This document shows, piece by piece, positions 47,777 to 55,530 of a DNA stretch of 64,000 bases (the first letter of the stretch is position 1; each line of letters opens with the position of its first letter). Under the pieces are notes generated by a model. The model had not been told where the DNA came from, did no database searches, and saw nothing but the letters and a program-made list of their open reading frames with translations. Both the position numbers and the translations under genes were made by a program. The DNA lies in contig JAEUJY010000062.1 of assembly GCA_016794525.1 (NCBI GenBank), positions 62,001 to 126,000 of the forward strand. Reading direction: 5' to 3'. Origin of the DNA: Myxococcales bacterium (GTDB taxonomy: Bacteria > Myxococcota_A > Polyangia > Haliangiales > Haliangiaceae).

Positions 47777-47878
47777 GGGTGGCCGGGGTTATACCGAGGC
47801 CACCAGGGGTGTCAACGCAGGAGCGGTAAGCGCCGCCACCACTCGCGCCGGCCCCGGTGCGCCTGTACGATATCCACG

Positions 47879-48535
47879 ATGCGTCGGTCCTTGTGCCTGG
47901 CCTTGGCGCTGGTCCTGGGCTCGGCCTGTGGTGGCCACCCGCCGCCGCCCAAGCGCGGCGTCGCCGAGTCGGCGATCGGCGACTGGCAGTTCCGGCGGTT
48001 CCAGGAGGTCCTCGACATCGAGGTCTGGGTGCCCGAGAACAAGGCGGTCGCCTACGCCGGCACCTACGCCCACGCCGCCGCCGAGCACCGCGGCAAGCTG
48101 GGCGACGACGACATCGTCAACGTGTTCGTGACCCGCTACCAGCGCGACGACGGCGTCGTGCGCGCGACCGTGAAGTTCGCCCGCCGGCTCGCGCAGGAGG
48201 CCGGCTACACCGTCGACGAGGACAAGATCGGCGGCGTCCGGCTGCTGCGCCTCGAGGGCAACGGCGAGCTGTGGGCGCTGTGGTCGTCGAAGGGCCACGT
48301 CGTCAAGGTCGGCGGCCGCGGCCGCACCAAGCTGCCCGGCGGCGTCATCGAGTACTACGGCGCGCGCTATCCGTCGACGGTGCCGTCGGGCTCGCTCGAG
48401 GGCCCGCTGCCGGCCGGCCCCGACGAGGTCAAGCCCGCCGATCCCGACGCGCCGTACGATCCCAACGCGCCCACGCCCGACTGGGACACCTACGATCCCG
48501 GCAAGACCAAGGTCCCCGAGCGCAAGGAAGAGTAG
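47879..48535 (+). CDS. Lipoprotein of unknown function
   Basis: A 218-aa lipoprotein with a signal ending at LGSACGG (Cys near 18), then a Pro-rich stretch. The mature domain (about 30-150) has DWQFRRFQEVLDIEVWVP and RRLAQEAGYTVDEDK, an alpha/beta pattern I do not recognise. The last 50 residues are rich in Pro and Asp (PDAPYDPNAPTP), a linker-like tail that could cross to or contact the outer membrane or wall. ATG 47879 is in frame with a clear signal. It is divergent from metK with 102 bases between the start codons. Confidence 0.6.
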   Translation: MRRSLCLALALVLGSACGGHPPPPKRGVAESAIGDWQFRRFQEVLDIEVWVPENKAVAYAGTYAHAAAEHRGKLGDDDIVNVFVTRYQRDDGVVRATVKFARRLAQEAGYTVDEDKIGGVRLLRLEGNGELWALWSSKGHVVKVGGRGRTKLPGGVIEYYGARYPSTVPSGSLEGPLPAGPDEVKPADPDAPYDPNAPTPDWDTYDPGKTKVPERKEE

Positions 48536-48556
48536 CGCGTCGGCGCGCCGCGGCGG

Positions 48557-48952
48557 TCAGCGCTGCGCGTAGCGGATCGTGATGATCGTGCACTGGTCGG
48601 CGCCGGGGCCGAACCGCCAGCCGCGCAGCGCGTCGACGGCGTCGGCGTCGTAGCCGGCGTCGCCGCTGGCGGCGATCACCTCGACCAGCGCGGTCGCGCC
48701 GCTGGCCGCGACGCACAGCCGCAGCGCGACGTCGTGGGCGCCGCCGCCGGCGCGCGCGATCCGCGTGCGGGTGGCGTCCGACGGGAACGGCGCCGGCGTG
48801 CTGAGCAGCCGGGCCTCGAGGGTGGCGTTGTCGACCTCGGGCCAGATCGCCGCGCTGACGTCGCCCCAGCGCGAGGGGCGCGCCGCGGGCGCGCACGCGA
48901 TCCACCCGCACGCGATCCACCCCGCGACGCCGGCGACTCCGATCCTCTGCAT
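48557..48952 (-). CDS. TonB C-terminal-like lipoprotein
   Basis: A 131-aa exported protein. The N-terminus is hydrophobic with two Cys in a duplicated GWIAC unit (encoded by a 15-bp tandem repeat); the second could be a lipobox Cys. The C-terminal 70 residues resemble TonB_C: VALRLCVAASGATALVEVIAASGDAGYDADAVDALRGWRF, where the GDAGYD...AL..WRF pattern is typical. TonB C-terminal domains contact outer-membrane transporters or act as periplasmic adaptors. It is convergent with the lipoprotein gene at 47879 and divergent from the reductase gene. Confidence 0.6.
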   Translation of the reverse strand: MQRIGVAGVAGWIACGWIACAPAARPSRWGDVSAAIWPEVDNATLEARLLSTPAPFPSDATRTRIARAGGGAHDVALRLCVAASGATALVEVIAASGDAGYDADAVDALRGWRFGPGADQCTIITIRYAQR

Positions 48953-49027
48953 CGCGTCATCGTCGACAGAGGCGCCGCGCGATGTCAACCGCTGCGCGCT
49001 GCGGTCGGCGCGCGGTACGCTCGCGCG

Positions 49028-50053
49028 ATGACACAGCTCCGCGTGCTCGTGGTCGGTGCCGGCGCGGTCGGGCAGGTCTACGCGCACCACTTCCAGCGCG
49101 GCGGCGCGGCGGTGACGATGTTCGTGCGCGCCAAGTACCGCGCCGAGGCCGAGGCCGGCTTCGACCTGTACCGGCTGCGCCGCCGGCGCGTCGAGGCGCA
49201 ACGCTTCGAGGGCTTCGCGGTCGCGACCACCGCGGCCGAGGTCGCCGCGACGCGCTTCGATCAGGTCGTGCTGACGGTGGCGACGCCGGCGCTGCGCGGG
49301 CCGTGGCTGCCCGAGCTGATCGCGGCGGCCGGCGACGCGACGATCGTCTCGCTGCAGCCCGGGCTCGACGCGCGGGCGCTGGTCCTGGCGGCCGGCGTCG
49401 ACGAGGCGCGGCTGGTGCGCGGGCTGATCTCGCTCATCAGCTACCACGCGCCGCTGCCGGGTGAGACCCGCTTCCCGAAGCCGGGCATGGCGTACTGGTT
49501 CCCGCCGATGGCGCCGTGTCCGTTCGCCGGGCCGCGCGAGCGCACCGCCGCGGTGGTCGCCGCGCTGCGCGCCGGCGGCTTCCCGGCCAAGGTCGCCAAG
49601 GACACCAGCGCCGCCGAGGCGTTCCCCAGCGCGGTGATGATGCCGTACCTCGCCGCGCTCGAGCTCGGCGGCTGGACCGTCCGCGGCGCGGTGCGCAGCG
49701 GCACCCTCGCCGACGGCGCGCGCGCCGCGCGCCAGGCGATCGCGGTGGTGCGCCACGTGCTCGGTCGTCCGCCGCTGGGCGTGCGCCTGCTCGCGCGGCC
49801 GCGCGTCCTGCGCGCCGGGCTGTGGTTCGCGCGGCCGATGATCCCGCTGCCGCTCGAGATCTACCTCGAGGCCCACTTCACCAAGGTCGGCGATCAGACC
49901 GCCGAGATGCTCGACGCCTACGTGGCCAAGGGGCGCGCCGCCGGGCTGCCGGTCGACGCGCTCGCGGCGCTGGCGACGCGGCTCGCGGCCCAGCGCGGCG
50001 CCGCGGTCAAAACAGGAAGTCCGTCGACAGGAAGCTCGACAGCCGGCGGGTGA
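49028..50053 (+). CDS. Ketopantoate reductase-like protein (ApbA/PanE family)
   Basis: A 341-aa NAD(P)-dependent oxidoreductase. The N-terminal Rossmann motif is VLVVGAGAVGQVYAHHFQRGG, then the family pattern of a short helix and strand around DQVVLTVATPAL. The C-terminal helical domain (about 190-340) has the Lys-containing region expected for 6-phosphogluconate-like folds. True ketopantoate reductases use NADPH to make pantoate, but many family members have unknown roles, so no gene symbol is given. The 3' end overlaps the convergent GAPN gene by 47 bases; its last 18 residues (Thr/Ser/Gly-rich) look like a readthrough tail. Confidence 0.75.
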   Translation: MTQLRVLVVGAGAVGQVYAHHFQRGGAAVTMFVRAKYRAEAEAGFDLYRLRRRRVEAQRFEGFAVATTAAEVAATRFDQVVLTVATPALRGPWLPELIAAAGDATIVSLQPGLDARALVLAAGVDEARLVRGLISLISYHAPLPGETRFPKPGMAYWFPPMAPCPFAGPRERTAAVVAALRAGGFPAKVAKDTSAAEAFPSAVMMPYLAALELGGWTVRGAVRSGTLADGARAARQAIAVVRHVLGRPPLGVRLLARPRVLRAGLWFARPMIPLPLEIYLEAHFTKVGDQTAEMLDAYVAKGRAAGLPVDALAALATRLAAQRGAAVKTGSPSTGSSTAGG

Positions 50054-51599
50054 CGATCTCGCCGACCAGATCCTGGTTGGCGTCGGTGGCGGTGGTGGCG
50101 ACGACGGTGCGGATCGTGAACGCCCGCAGCGCGTCGGTGACCGACAGCGTGCCCTCGGCCGAGTCCTTGCGCCCGGTGAACGGGAAGCTGTCGGGGCCGC
50201 GGCGGCACTGCGTGTTGAGGTTGATCCGGCACACCGAGTTGACCAGCGCGTCGACCAGCGTCGCCAGCTCGCGCGGGTCCTGCCCGAACAGCGCGACCTG
50301 CTGGCCGTACGCGCTGGTGCGCATGAACTGATCGATCTCGCCGAGGTCGCGGAACGTCGTCACCGGCACCACCGGGCCGAACTGCTCCTCTTGATACAGG
50401 CGCGCCGCCGGCGCCACCGGGTAGACGACCGCCGGCCGGAAGAACGTCGCGTGGCTGCTACCCCCGGCGAGCACGCGCGCGCCGTGAGCCACGGCGTCGT
50501 CGACCAGCGCGGTCAGGTGCGCGGCCTTGCCCGGCTCGGGCAGCGGCGTCAGCGCGACCTTGTCCCACGGCATGCCCGCCGGCAGCGCGTCGACCGCCGC
50601 CGCGAGCTTGGCGGTGAACGCCTCGGCGATGTCGGCGTGGGCGAAGATCAGCTTGATCGCGGTGCAGCGCTGGCCGTTGAACGACAGCGCGCCGCTGGTG
50701 CACTCCTTGACCGCGGCGTCGAGATCCGCCGACGGCAGGATCACCGCCGGGTTCTTGGCCTCCAGCCCCGTGATGCAGCGCAGCCGGTTGGGGCGCGGGT
50801 GCTGGCGCTTGAGGATGTTGGCCACCCGCGACGTGCCGATGAACGCCAGGCAGTCGACGTCGCCGCTCTCCATGATCGGGCCGATCACCGTCGGGCCGTC
50901 GCCCTGGATCACGTTGACCGCGCCGCGCGGGAACGCGTCGCGGAACGCCGGCAGGAGCGGCAGGTGCACGAGCTGGCCGAAGCGCGGCAGCTTCGAGACG
51001 ATCGTGTTGCCCATCAGCAGCGCCGGGATCAGCGTCGTGAACGTCTCGTTGAGCGGGTAGTTGAACGGGCCCATGCACAGCACGACGCCGAGCGGCGAGC
51101 GGCGGATCTGGCCGACGAAGCCGCCGGTCACGGTGAAGCGCGCGGCGGTGCGATCGAGCTCCTTGAGCGCCGCGATCGTGTCGTCGATGTAGATCGCCGT
51201 GCGGTCGACCTCGGTCTCGCTGTCGGCGCGGGTCTTGCCGATCTCGAGCATCAACAGCCGCACCAGATCCTCGCGCACCGCGCGCATCCCGGCGACGAAC
51301 GTCTGCATGCGCTCGATGCGCTCGCCGACCCGCATCGTCGGCCACGCGCCGCGGCCGTGATCCCAGGCGGTGCGCGCCGCCGCCAGCGCCTCGAGCGCCG
51401 CGGCGCGGTCGAGCATCGCCACCGGGCCCAGGTCGACCGGCGTCGGCGCGCCGTCGGGGCCCGCCACGCACACCGGCGACAGCACGCGGCCGGTGGCGCC
51501 GGTCCAGGTGCGGATCTCGCCGTCGCACAGCCACTGCCGCTCCCAGCGGGTGGTGTCGACGGCGGCGTGGGCGGGGAGCTCGGCGGGGAAGCTGATCAT
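50007..51599 (-). CDS. gapN: Aldehyde dehydrogenase, GAPN type (non-phosphorylating glyceraldehyde-3-phosphate dehydrogenase-like)
   Basis: A 530-aa NAD(P)-dependent aldehyde dehydrogenase. The catalytic Cys is in FNGQRCTAIK and the Glu in GLEAKNPAV. The block NTQCRRGPDSFPFTGRKDSAEG with TIRTVVA near the C-terminus is characteristic of plant-type GAPN (ALDH11), which oxidises glyceraldehyde-3-phosphate to 3-phosphoglycerate with NADP without making ATP. An N-terminal extension of about 30 residues is present. Substrate preference is inferred. It overlaps the convergent reductase gene by 47 bases. Confidence 0.85.
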   Translation of the reverse strand: MISFPAELPAHAAVDTTRWERQWLCDGEIRTWTGATGRVLSPVCVAGPDGAPTPVDLGPVAMLDRAAALEALAAARTAWDHGRGAWPTMRVGERIERMQTFVAGMRAVREDLVRLLMLEIGKTRADSETEVDRTAIYIDDTIAALKELDRTAARFTVTGGFVGQIRRSPLGVVLCMGPFNYPLNETFTTLIPALLMGNTIVSKLPRFGQLVHLPLLPAFRDAFPRGAVNVIQGDGPTVIGPIMESGDVDCLAFIGTSRVANILKRQHPRPNRLRCITGLEAKNPAVILPSADLDAAVKECTSGALSFNGQRCTAIKLIFAHADIAEAFTAKLAAAVDALPAGMPWDKVALTPLPEPGKAAHLTALVDDAVAHGARVLAGGSSHATFFRPAVVYPVAPAARLYQEEQFGPVVPVTTFRDLGEIDQFMRTSAYGQQVALFGQDPRELATLVDALVNSVCRINLNTQCRRGPDSFPFTGRKDSAEGTLSVTDALRAFTIRTVVATTATDANQDLVGEIVTRRLSSFLSTDFLF

Positions 51600-51757
51600 C
51601 CCGCCGATTGTAGAGCGCCGCCCGCGCCGGCGCGTCGATCCGCGCGGCCCGCGGTGGCTGGTCGTCGCCCGGGCGATCGGCTACGCTCGGCGCACGTCTG
51701 GCGGACGTTACTTGCTCCCAGCGCGACGCGGGCAGCCGTCGCTCTCAGGAGAGTTGC

Positions 51758-52438
51758 ATGTCCGTCTCGATCGATGTCCCCGACACGCTGGCCGCGTACG
51801 ATCGCTGGGCCACCCACTACGACCACGACGACAACCCGCTGGTCGCCGCCACCGGCTGGGTGCTGGCCCACGCGCCGCTGCCGGTCGCGGGCGCCCGCGT
51901 CGTCGAGCTGGGCTGCGGCACCGGCCGTCACGCCGCGCCGGTGCTCGCCGCCGGCGCGGTGGCGTACCTCGGCGTCGACGGCTCGGCCGGCATGCTGGCC
52001 CAGGCCCAGGCGCGCGTCGCCGACCCGCGCGCGGCGTGGCTGACCGCCGACCTCGCCGCGCTGCCGCCGTGCCCCGGCCCGCGCTTCGATCGCGCGCTGA
52101 TCGCGCTCGTGCTCGAGCACGTCGCCGCGCCGGCACCGCTGTTCGCCGCGCTGGCCGGCTGGCTGGCGCCGGGCGCGACGCTGCGCATCCTCGAGCTGCA
52201 CCCCGAGCGCATCAGCGCCGGCACCGCCGCGCACTTCGTCGACGGCGGCGTCGAGCACCGCTTCGCGTCGTTCGCCCACGACCCCGCGGCGCTGATCGCC
52301 GACCTCGCCGCCGCCGGCTTCGCCGCCACCGCACAGGCGTGGTGCGCCGAGGGCGCGCTGCTCGCCGCGGTGCCGCGCCTGGCCAAGCACGCCGGCCGCC
52401 CGGTCGTCCTCGACATCACCGCGACGCGCGGCGCTTAG
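51758..52438 (+). CDS. Class I SAM-dependent methyltransferase
   Basis: A 226-aa cytosolic enzyme. Motif I VVELGCGTGRHAAPV, an acidic VDGS after strand 2 and a motif near RALIALVLEHVA are the usual class I landmarks; the protein lacks an extra domain, so the acceptor is unknown. AGGAGAGTTGC precedes the ATG as a good ribosome-binding site. The family looks like methyltransferase type 11/12. It ends one base before the convergent metallophosphoesterase stop. Confidence 0.85.
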   Translation: MSVSIDVPDTLAAYDRWATHYDHDDNPLVAATGWVLAHAPLPVAGARVVELGCGTGRHAAPVLAAGAVAYLGVDGSAGMLAQAQARVADPRAAWLTADLAALPPCPGPRFDRALIALVLEHVAAPAPLFAALAGWLAPGATLRILELHPERISAGTAAHFVDGGVEHRFASFAHDPAALIADLAAAGFAATAQAWCAEGALLAAVPRLAKHAGRPVVLDITATRGA

Positions 52439-53644
52439 CTACCACTGCGCCTGCCAGCGCACGCCGCCGTCCTCGGCTACCAGCGCCTCCGTCAGCGTCG
52501 GGCCGTCGAGCGTCACCCGCGCGTAGCCGTTGGTCACCCGCTCGGGCTGGCTCGCGTCCTTGGCCGAGACCGTCTCGGACCACAGCACCGACGGCACGCC
52601 GGCCAGCATCGACGCCGGTCCGTACGGGATCGCGCCGTGGCCGATGCAGCGCGCGCGGCAGCCGTCGAGCGGCGCGTAGACCACGCCGTTGTGCGCGTGG
52701 CCCCAGTACCAGACGTCGGGCGCGCGGCCCAGGCAGCTGGTCACCTGCTGCCACAGCGTCGTCGTGGTCTTGCCCGGCAGGTCGGCGCCCTCGTGGTGGG
52801 TGAGCACCATGATGCGGCGATCGCCGGCGGTCGCGCCGAGGCGCCCGAGGAAGCCGCCCTGGATCGCGTCGATCGCGCCCTCGAGGTACAGCTCGCCGGT
52901 CGCGTAGTAGCCGGTGTCGAGCCCGATGATCAGCCAGTGGGTGTTGCGCAGCGCGAAGTACGACGTGCCGCCCTGCGCCGCGAACGCCGGCGCCGCCAGC
53001 GCGACGTCGAAGTAGGCGCGCGCGCCGTCGTACATCTCGTGGTTGGAGTTGAGCGTGAACGACGCCTGCGCGCCGGCCGGCCACACCGCGACCAGCTTGG
53101 TCGGCTCCTCGGCGCTCGAGCCGGCGTAGTAGGTGTCGCCGAGGTGGATGTTGATGTCGGCGCGGTCCGCCGCCATCAGATCGCGCACGCGCTCGGCGCC
53201 GGTGCCGGGGCGCCAGAAGCCGGTGCCCCAGTCGCCGACGATGCCCAGCCGCACGGTGTCGGCGATGTCGATCACCCGCGGCGTCGTGCGGAACGGCGCC
53301 TTGTGATCGCGGTTCTCGAAGTAGTGCACCAGCGCCTCGGCCCAGCCGGGATCGAACTGCAGGTACGTGCCCATCCCCCACAGCGTGCCGTCGGCGCCGA
53401 CGTGGACCGGCAGATCGGCGCGCAGGTGGGTGTCGAGCGCCGCGACGTCGTCCTTCAGCCCGGCCCACGCGGTCGCGACCGACGCCAGCGCCGAGTGGGC
53501 GCGCTTGCCGTCGAGCACGTCGGCGGCCTCGGCGTGGGCGCGCGCGAACAGCGCCTCGAGGCGCTCGCGGGCGCCGGCCTCGTCGGCGGTGGCCGCGGCG
53601 AACGCGGCGCGCAGTCGTCCCTGCAGATCAGCGGTCAGGCCCAT
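52439..53644 (-). CDS. Calcineurin-like metallophosphoesterase
   Basis: A 401-aa metal-dependent phosphoesterase. The motifs are GDWGTG (first Asp), HLGDTYYAG (GDxx), NSNHEMYDG (GNHE variant with Ser), HHEG and GHAHN, so the two-metal site is probably intact. The first 90 residues form a helical extension. No signal peptide is seen. The substrate may be a phosphodiester or monoester; the tartrate-resistant-phosphatase-like layout is my impression. It is transcribed toward the methyltransferase with no gap between the stop codons. Confidence 0.8.
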   Translation of the reverse strand: MGLTADLQGRLRAAFAAATADEAGARERLEALFARAHAEAADVLDGKRAHSALASVATAWAGLKDDVAALDTHLRADLPVHVGADGTLWGMGTYLQFDPGWAEALVHYFENRDHKAPFRTTPRVIDIADTVRLGIVGDWGTGFWRPGTGAERVRDLMAADRADINIHLGDTYYAGSSAEEPTKLVAVWPAGAQASFTLNSNHEMYDGARAYFDVALAAPAFAAQGGTSYFALRNTHWLIIGLDTGYYATGELYLEGAIDAIQGGFLGRLGATAGDRRIMVLTHHEGADLPGKTTTTLWQQVTSCLGRAPDVWYWGHAHNGVVYAPLDGCRARCIGHGAIPYGPASMLAGVPSVLWSETVSAKDASQPERVTNGYARVTLDGPTLTEALVAEDGGVRWQAQW

Positions 53645-53793
53645 GGAACTCCCGGGTGCGTGCCGCGGGTGCGGCGAGGTGTCGCCGCGGCATCGTCGCC
53701 CGCGTGGTAGCCTGGGGCAAGCCCGCGGTCCACCGCGCGGGCCCGACAGGCGGACGCGAGCGACCCGGGGCGGTGGTCATCCCAGGAGGCGCG

Positions 53794-55458
53794 ATGTTCG
53801 ACCTGTTCTCGTCCAAGCAAGAATCGCCCGCGGCTGGCGCCGACGCGGCGCCGGGCAGCACGCTGACGGCCGAGGGCGAGCGGCTGGTCCGCGAGGTCGC
53901 CGGCGATCTCACCGCGCTCGGCTCGCTGATCCTGCGGCTGCCGACGACGGTCCGCGACGCCGTGGTCGAGGCCAGCCACCGCATGCTCGGCGCCCAGGCC
54001 ACCGGCCAGGCGATCACGATCGCGACGGCGCCGACCCAGGCGGCGGCGCCGGCCGAGGCCAAGGCCGCGCCTCCGGACGCGCTGCACCAGGTGATGCAGC
54101 ACGCCGGCGAGCGCCTGACCGACGACGGCGGCTTCAGCTACGTCGTCGGCGACGACGGCGCGTTCGAGGTCGTCGGCGCGCCCGAGCACGCGCAGAAGGC
54201 GCTGCATCGACGCCTGGCGCCGCACGGCCCGTACGCCGCCTCGTGGCAGGCGCTGGCCGCGACGCTGGGCGTGACCACGGCGCTGCCCACGGCGCCGCCC
54301 GCGGCGCAGGAGGCCGCGCCGAAAGCCGCCGCGCCGGCGGCGACCGGCGCGCCGATGACCGGCGACGCCGCCGACGGCCTGGCCCGGGTCAAGTCGCGCG
54401 AGGCGACGATGAGCGGCGACACGCTCGACATCGCCAAGACCCGCGTCGATCTCGGCGTCGAGAACACCCACTACAACCGCACGTTCACCAGCAAGGCCGA
54501 GGAGAAGCAGTACGCGGTCGACCTGGCGTCGGGCGCGGCCACCCAGGACACCTTCTATTGCTCCGGCCTGTCGATCTGGACGCTGGCGGCCGCCGGCTAC
54601 GAGATGTCGACCCGCATGAAGGGATCGGACGGCGTCGACATCTACGGCGAGACCACGCGCGAGGTCGACGTCGACGACAAGGGCAAGGAGGTCCGCAGCA
54701 AGAAGCAGGTCGCGGTCGGCAAGGGCACGGTGACCGACAAGCACTACGTCACGTTCAAGGACCTGATCGACGGATCGCCGCAGGCGGTCGAGATCATGAC
54801 GCTGGCGCAGCAGAAGCTCGGCGGCAAGGGCGGGTCGGTCGGGCCGATCACCGGCGCCGGCTACGCGGTCGAGCACGAGGGCGACGAGCTGCCGCTGGCC
54901 GCGCGCGGCGCCGCGGCCGCGTTCACGTTCGCCCACGTCGGCGCCGAGGTGCCGGCCGGCGAGCAGAAGCCGGGCGACTTCGCGCAGTCGCGCCGCCGCA
55001 CCAAGGGCGCCGACGACAAGGGCACCGAGGAGCAGCGCGGCCACTACGGCGCCGGCCACGCGTGGCAGGTGTGGTCGTGCGACGTCAAGGGCGCGGCGCT
55101 GTTCGGGCAGCCGGGCTCGCCCAAGCCGGTGAGCGGCGAGCTGACCGGCTGGCACGAGGACGTCGAGTACGTCATCGCCCACGACACCGATCCGGCGACG
55201 GTCGGCGCGCACACCGTCCTGAAGGCGCAGAAGCTCGAGGCCAACTGGGGCAAGTCGATGGAGGACAAGGAGACCGACGGCGGCGGCGCGCGCGACAAGA
55301 AGGGCAACTTCCTCGCCGGCGACGGCGGCGTGCAGATCACCGGCGCGCAGTCGACCAAGGGCGAGGCGGCCGCGACCGACGACACGAACGGCGTGTTCTA
55401 CGGCCGGCTGGCGACCAGCCCGTGGGCCAGCTGGACCCCGGCGCAGCGCCCGGGGTGA
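53794..55458 (+). CDS. Putative effector with NlpC/P60- or amidase-like Cys/His domain
   Basis: A 554-aa protein without a signal peptide, starting after a strong AGGAGG (53784-53789). Residues about 1-190 are helical and Ala-rich. A possible peptidase domain follows: YCSGLSIWTL with Cys256 and, after a long insertion, GAGHAWQVWS with His422, similar in order to NlpC/P60 and CHAP-type enzymes that cut peptidoglycan peptides. The final 90 residues are Asp/Lys-rich with a beta pattern. No family match is secure. Cytosolic proteins of this type are exported by contractile injection or type VI systems in myxobacteria; no such apparatus is in the window. Confidence 0.5.
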   Translation: MFDLFSSKQESPAAGADAAPGSTLTAEGERLVREVAGDLTALGSLILRLPTTVRDAVVEASHRMLGAQATGQAITIATAPTQAAAPAEAKAAPPDALHQVMQHAGERLTDDGGFSYVVGDDGAFEVVGAPEHAQKALHRRLAPHGPYAASWQALAATLGVTTALPTAPPAAQEAAPKAAAPAATGAPMTGDAADGLARVKSREATMSGDTLDIAKTRVDLGVENTHYNRTFTSKAEEKQYAVDLASGAATQDTFYCSGLSIWTLAAAGYEMSTRMKGSDGVDIYGETTREVDVDDKGKEVRSKKQVAVGKGTVTDKHYVTFKDLIDGSPQAVEIMTLAQQKLGGKGGSVGPITGAGYAVEHEGDELPLAARGAAAAFTFAHVGAEVPAGEQKPGDFAQSRRRTKGADDKGTEEQRGHYGAGHAWQVWSCDVKGAALFGQPGSPKPVSGELTGWHEDVEYVIAHDTDPATVGAHTVLKAQKLEANWGKSMEDKETDGGGARDKKGNFLAGDGGVQITGAQSTKGEAAATDDTNGVFYGRLATSPWASWTPAQRPG

Positions 55459-55530
55459 GCCGCCGCGCGCCGCGGGGGAGCGCAGGCGAAGTAAGCCGCG
55501 CGGCCCGCGCGCGCGGGTAGGATGATCGGG

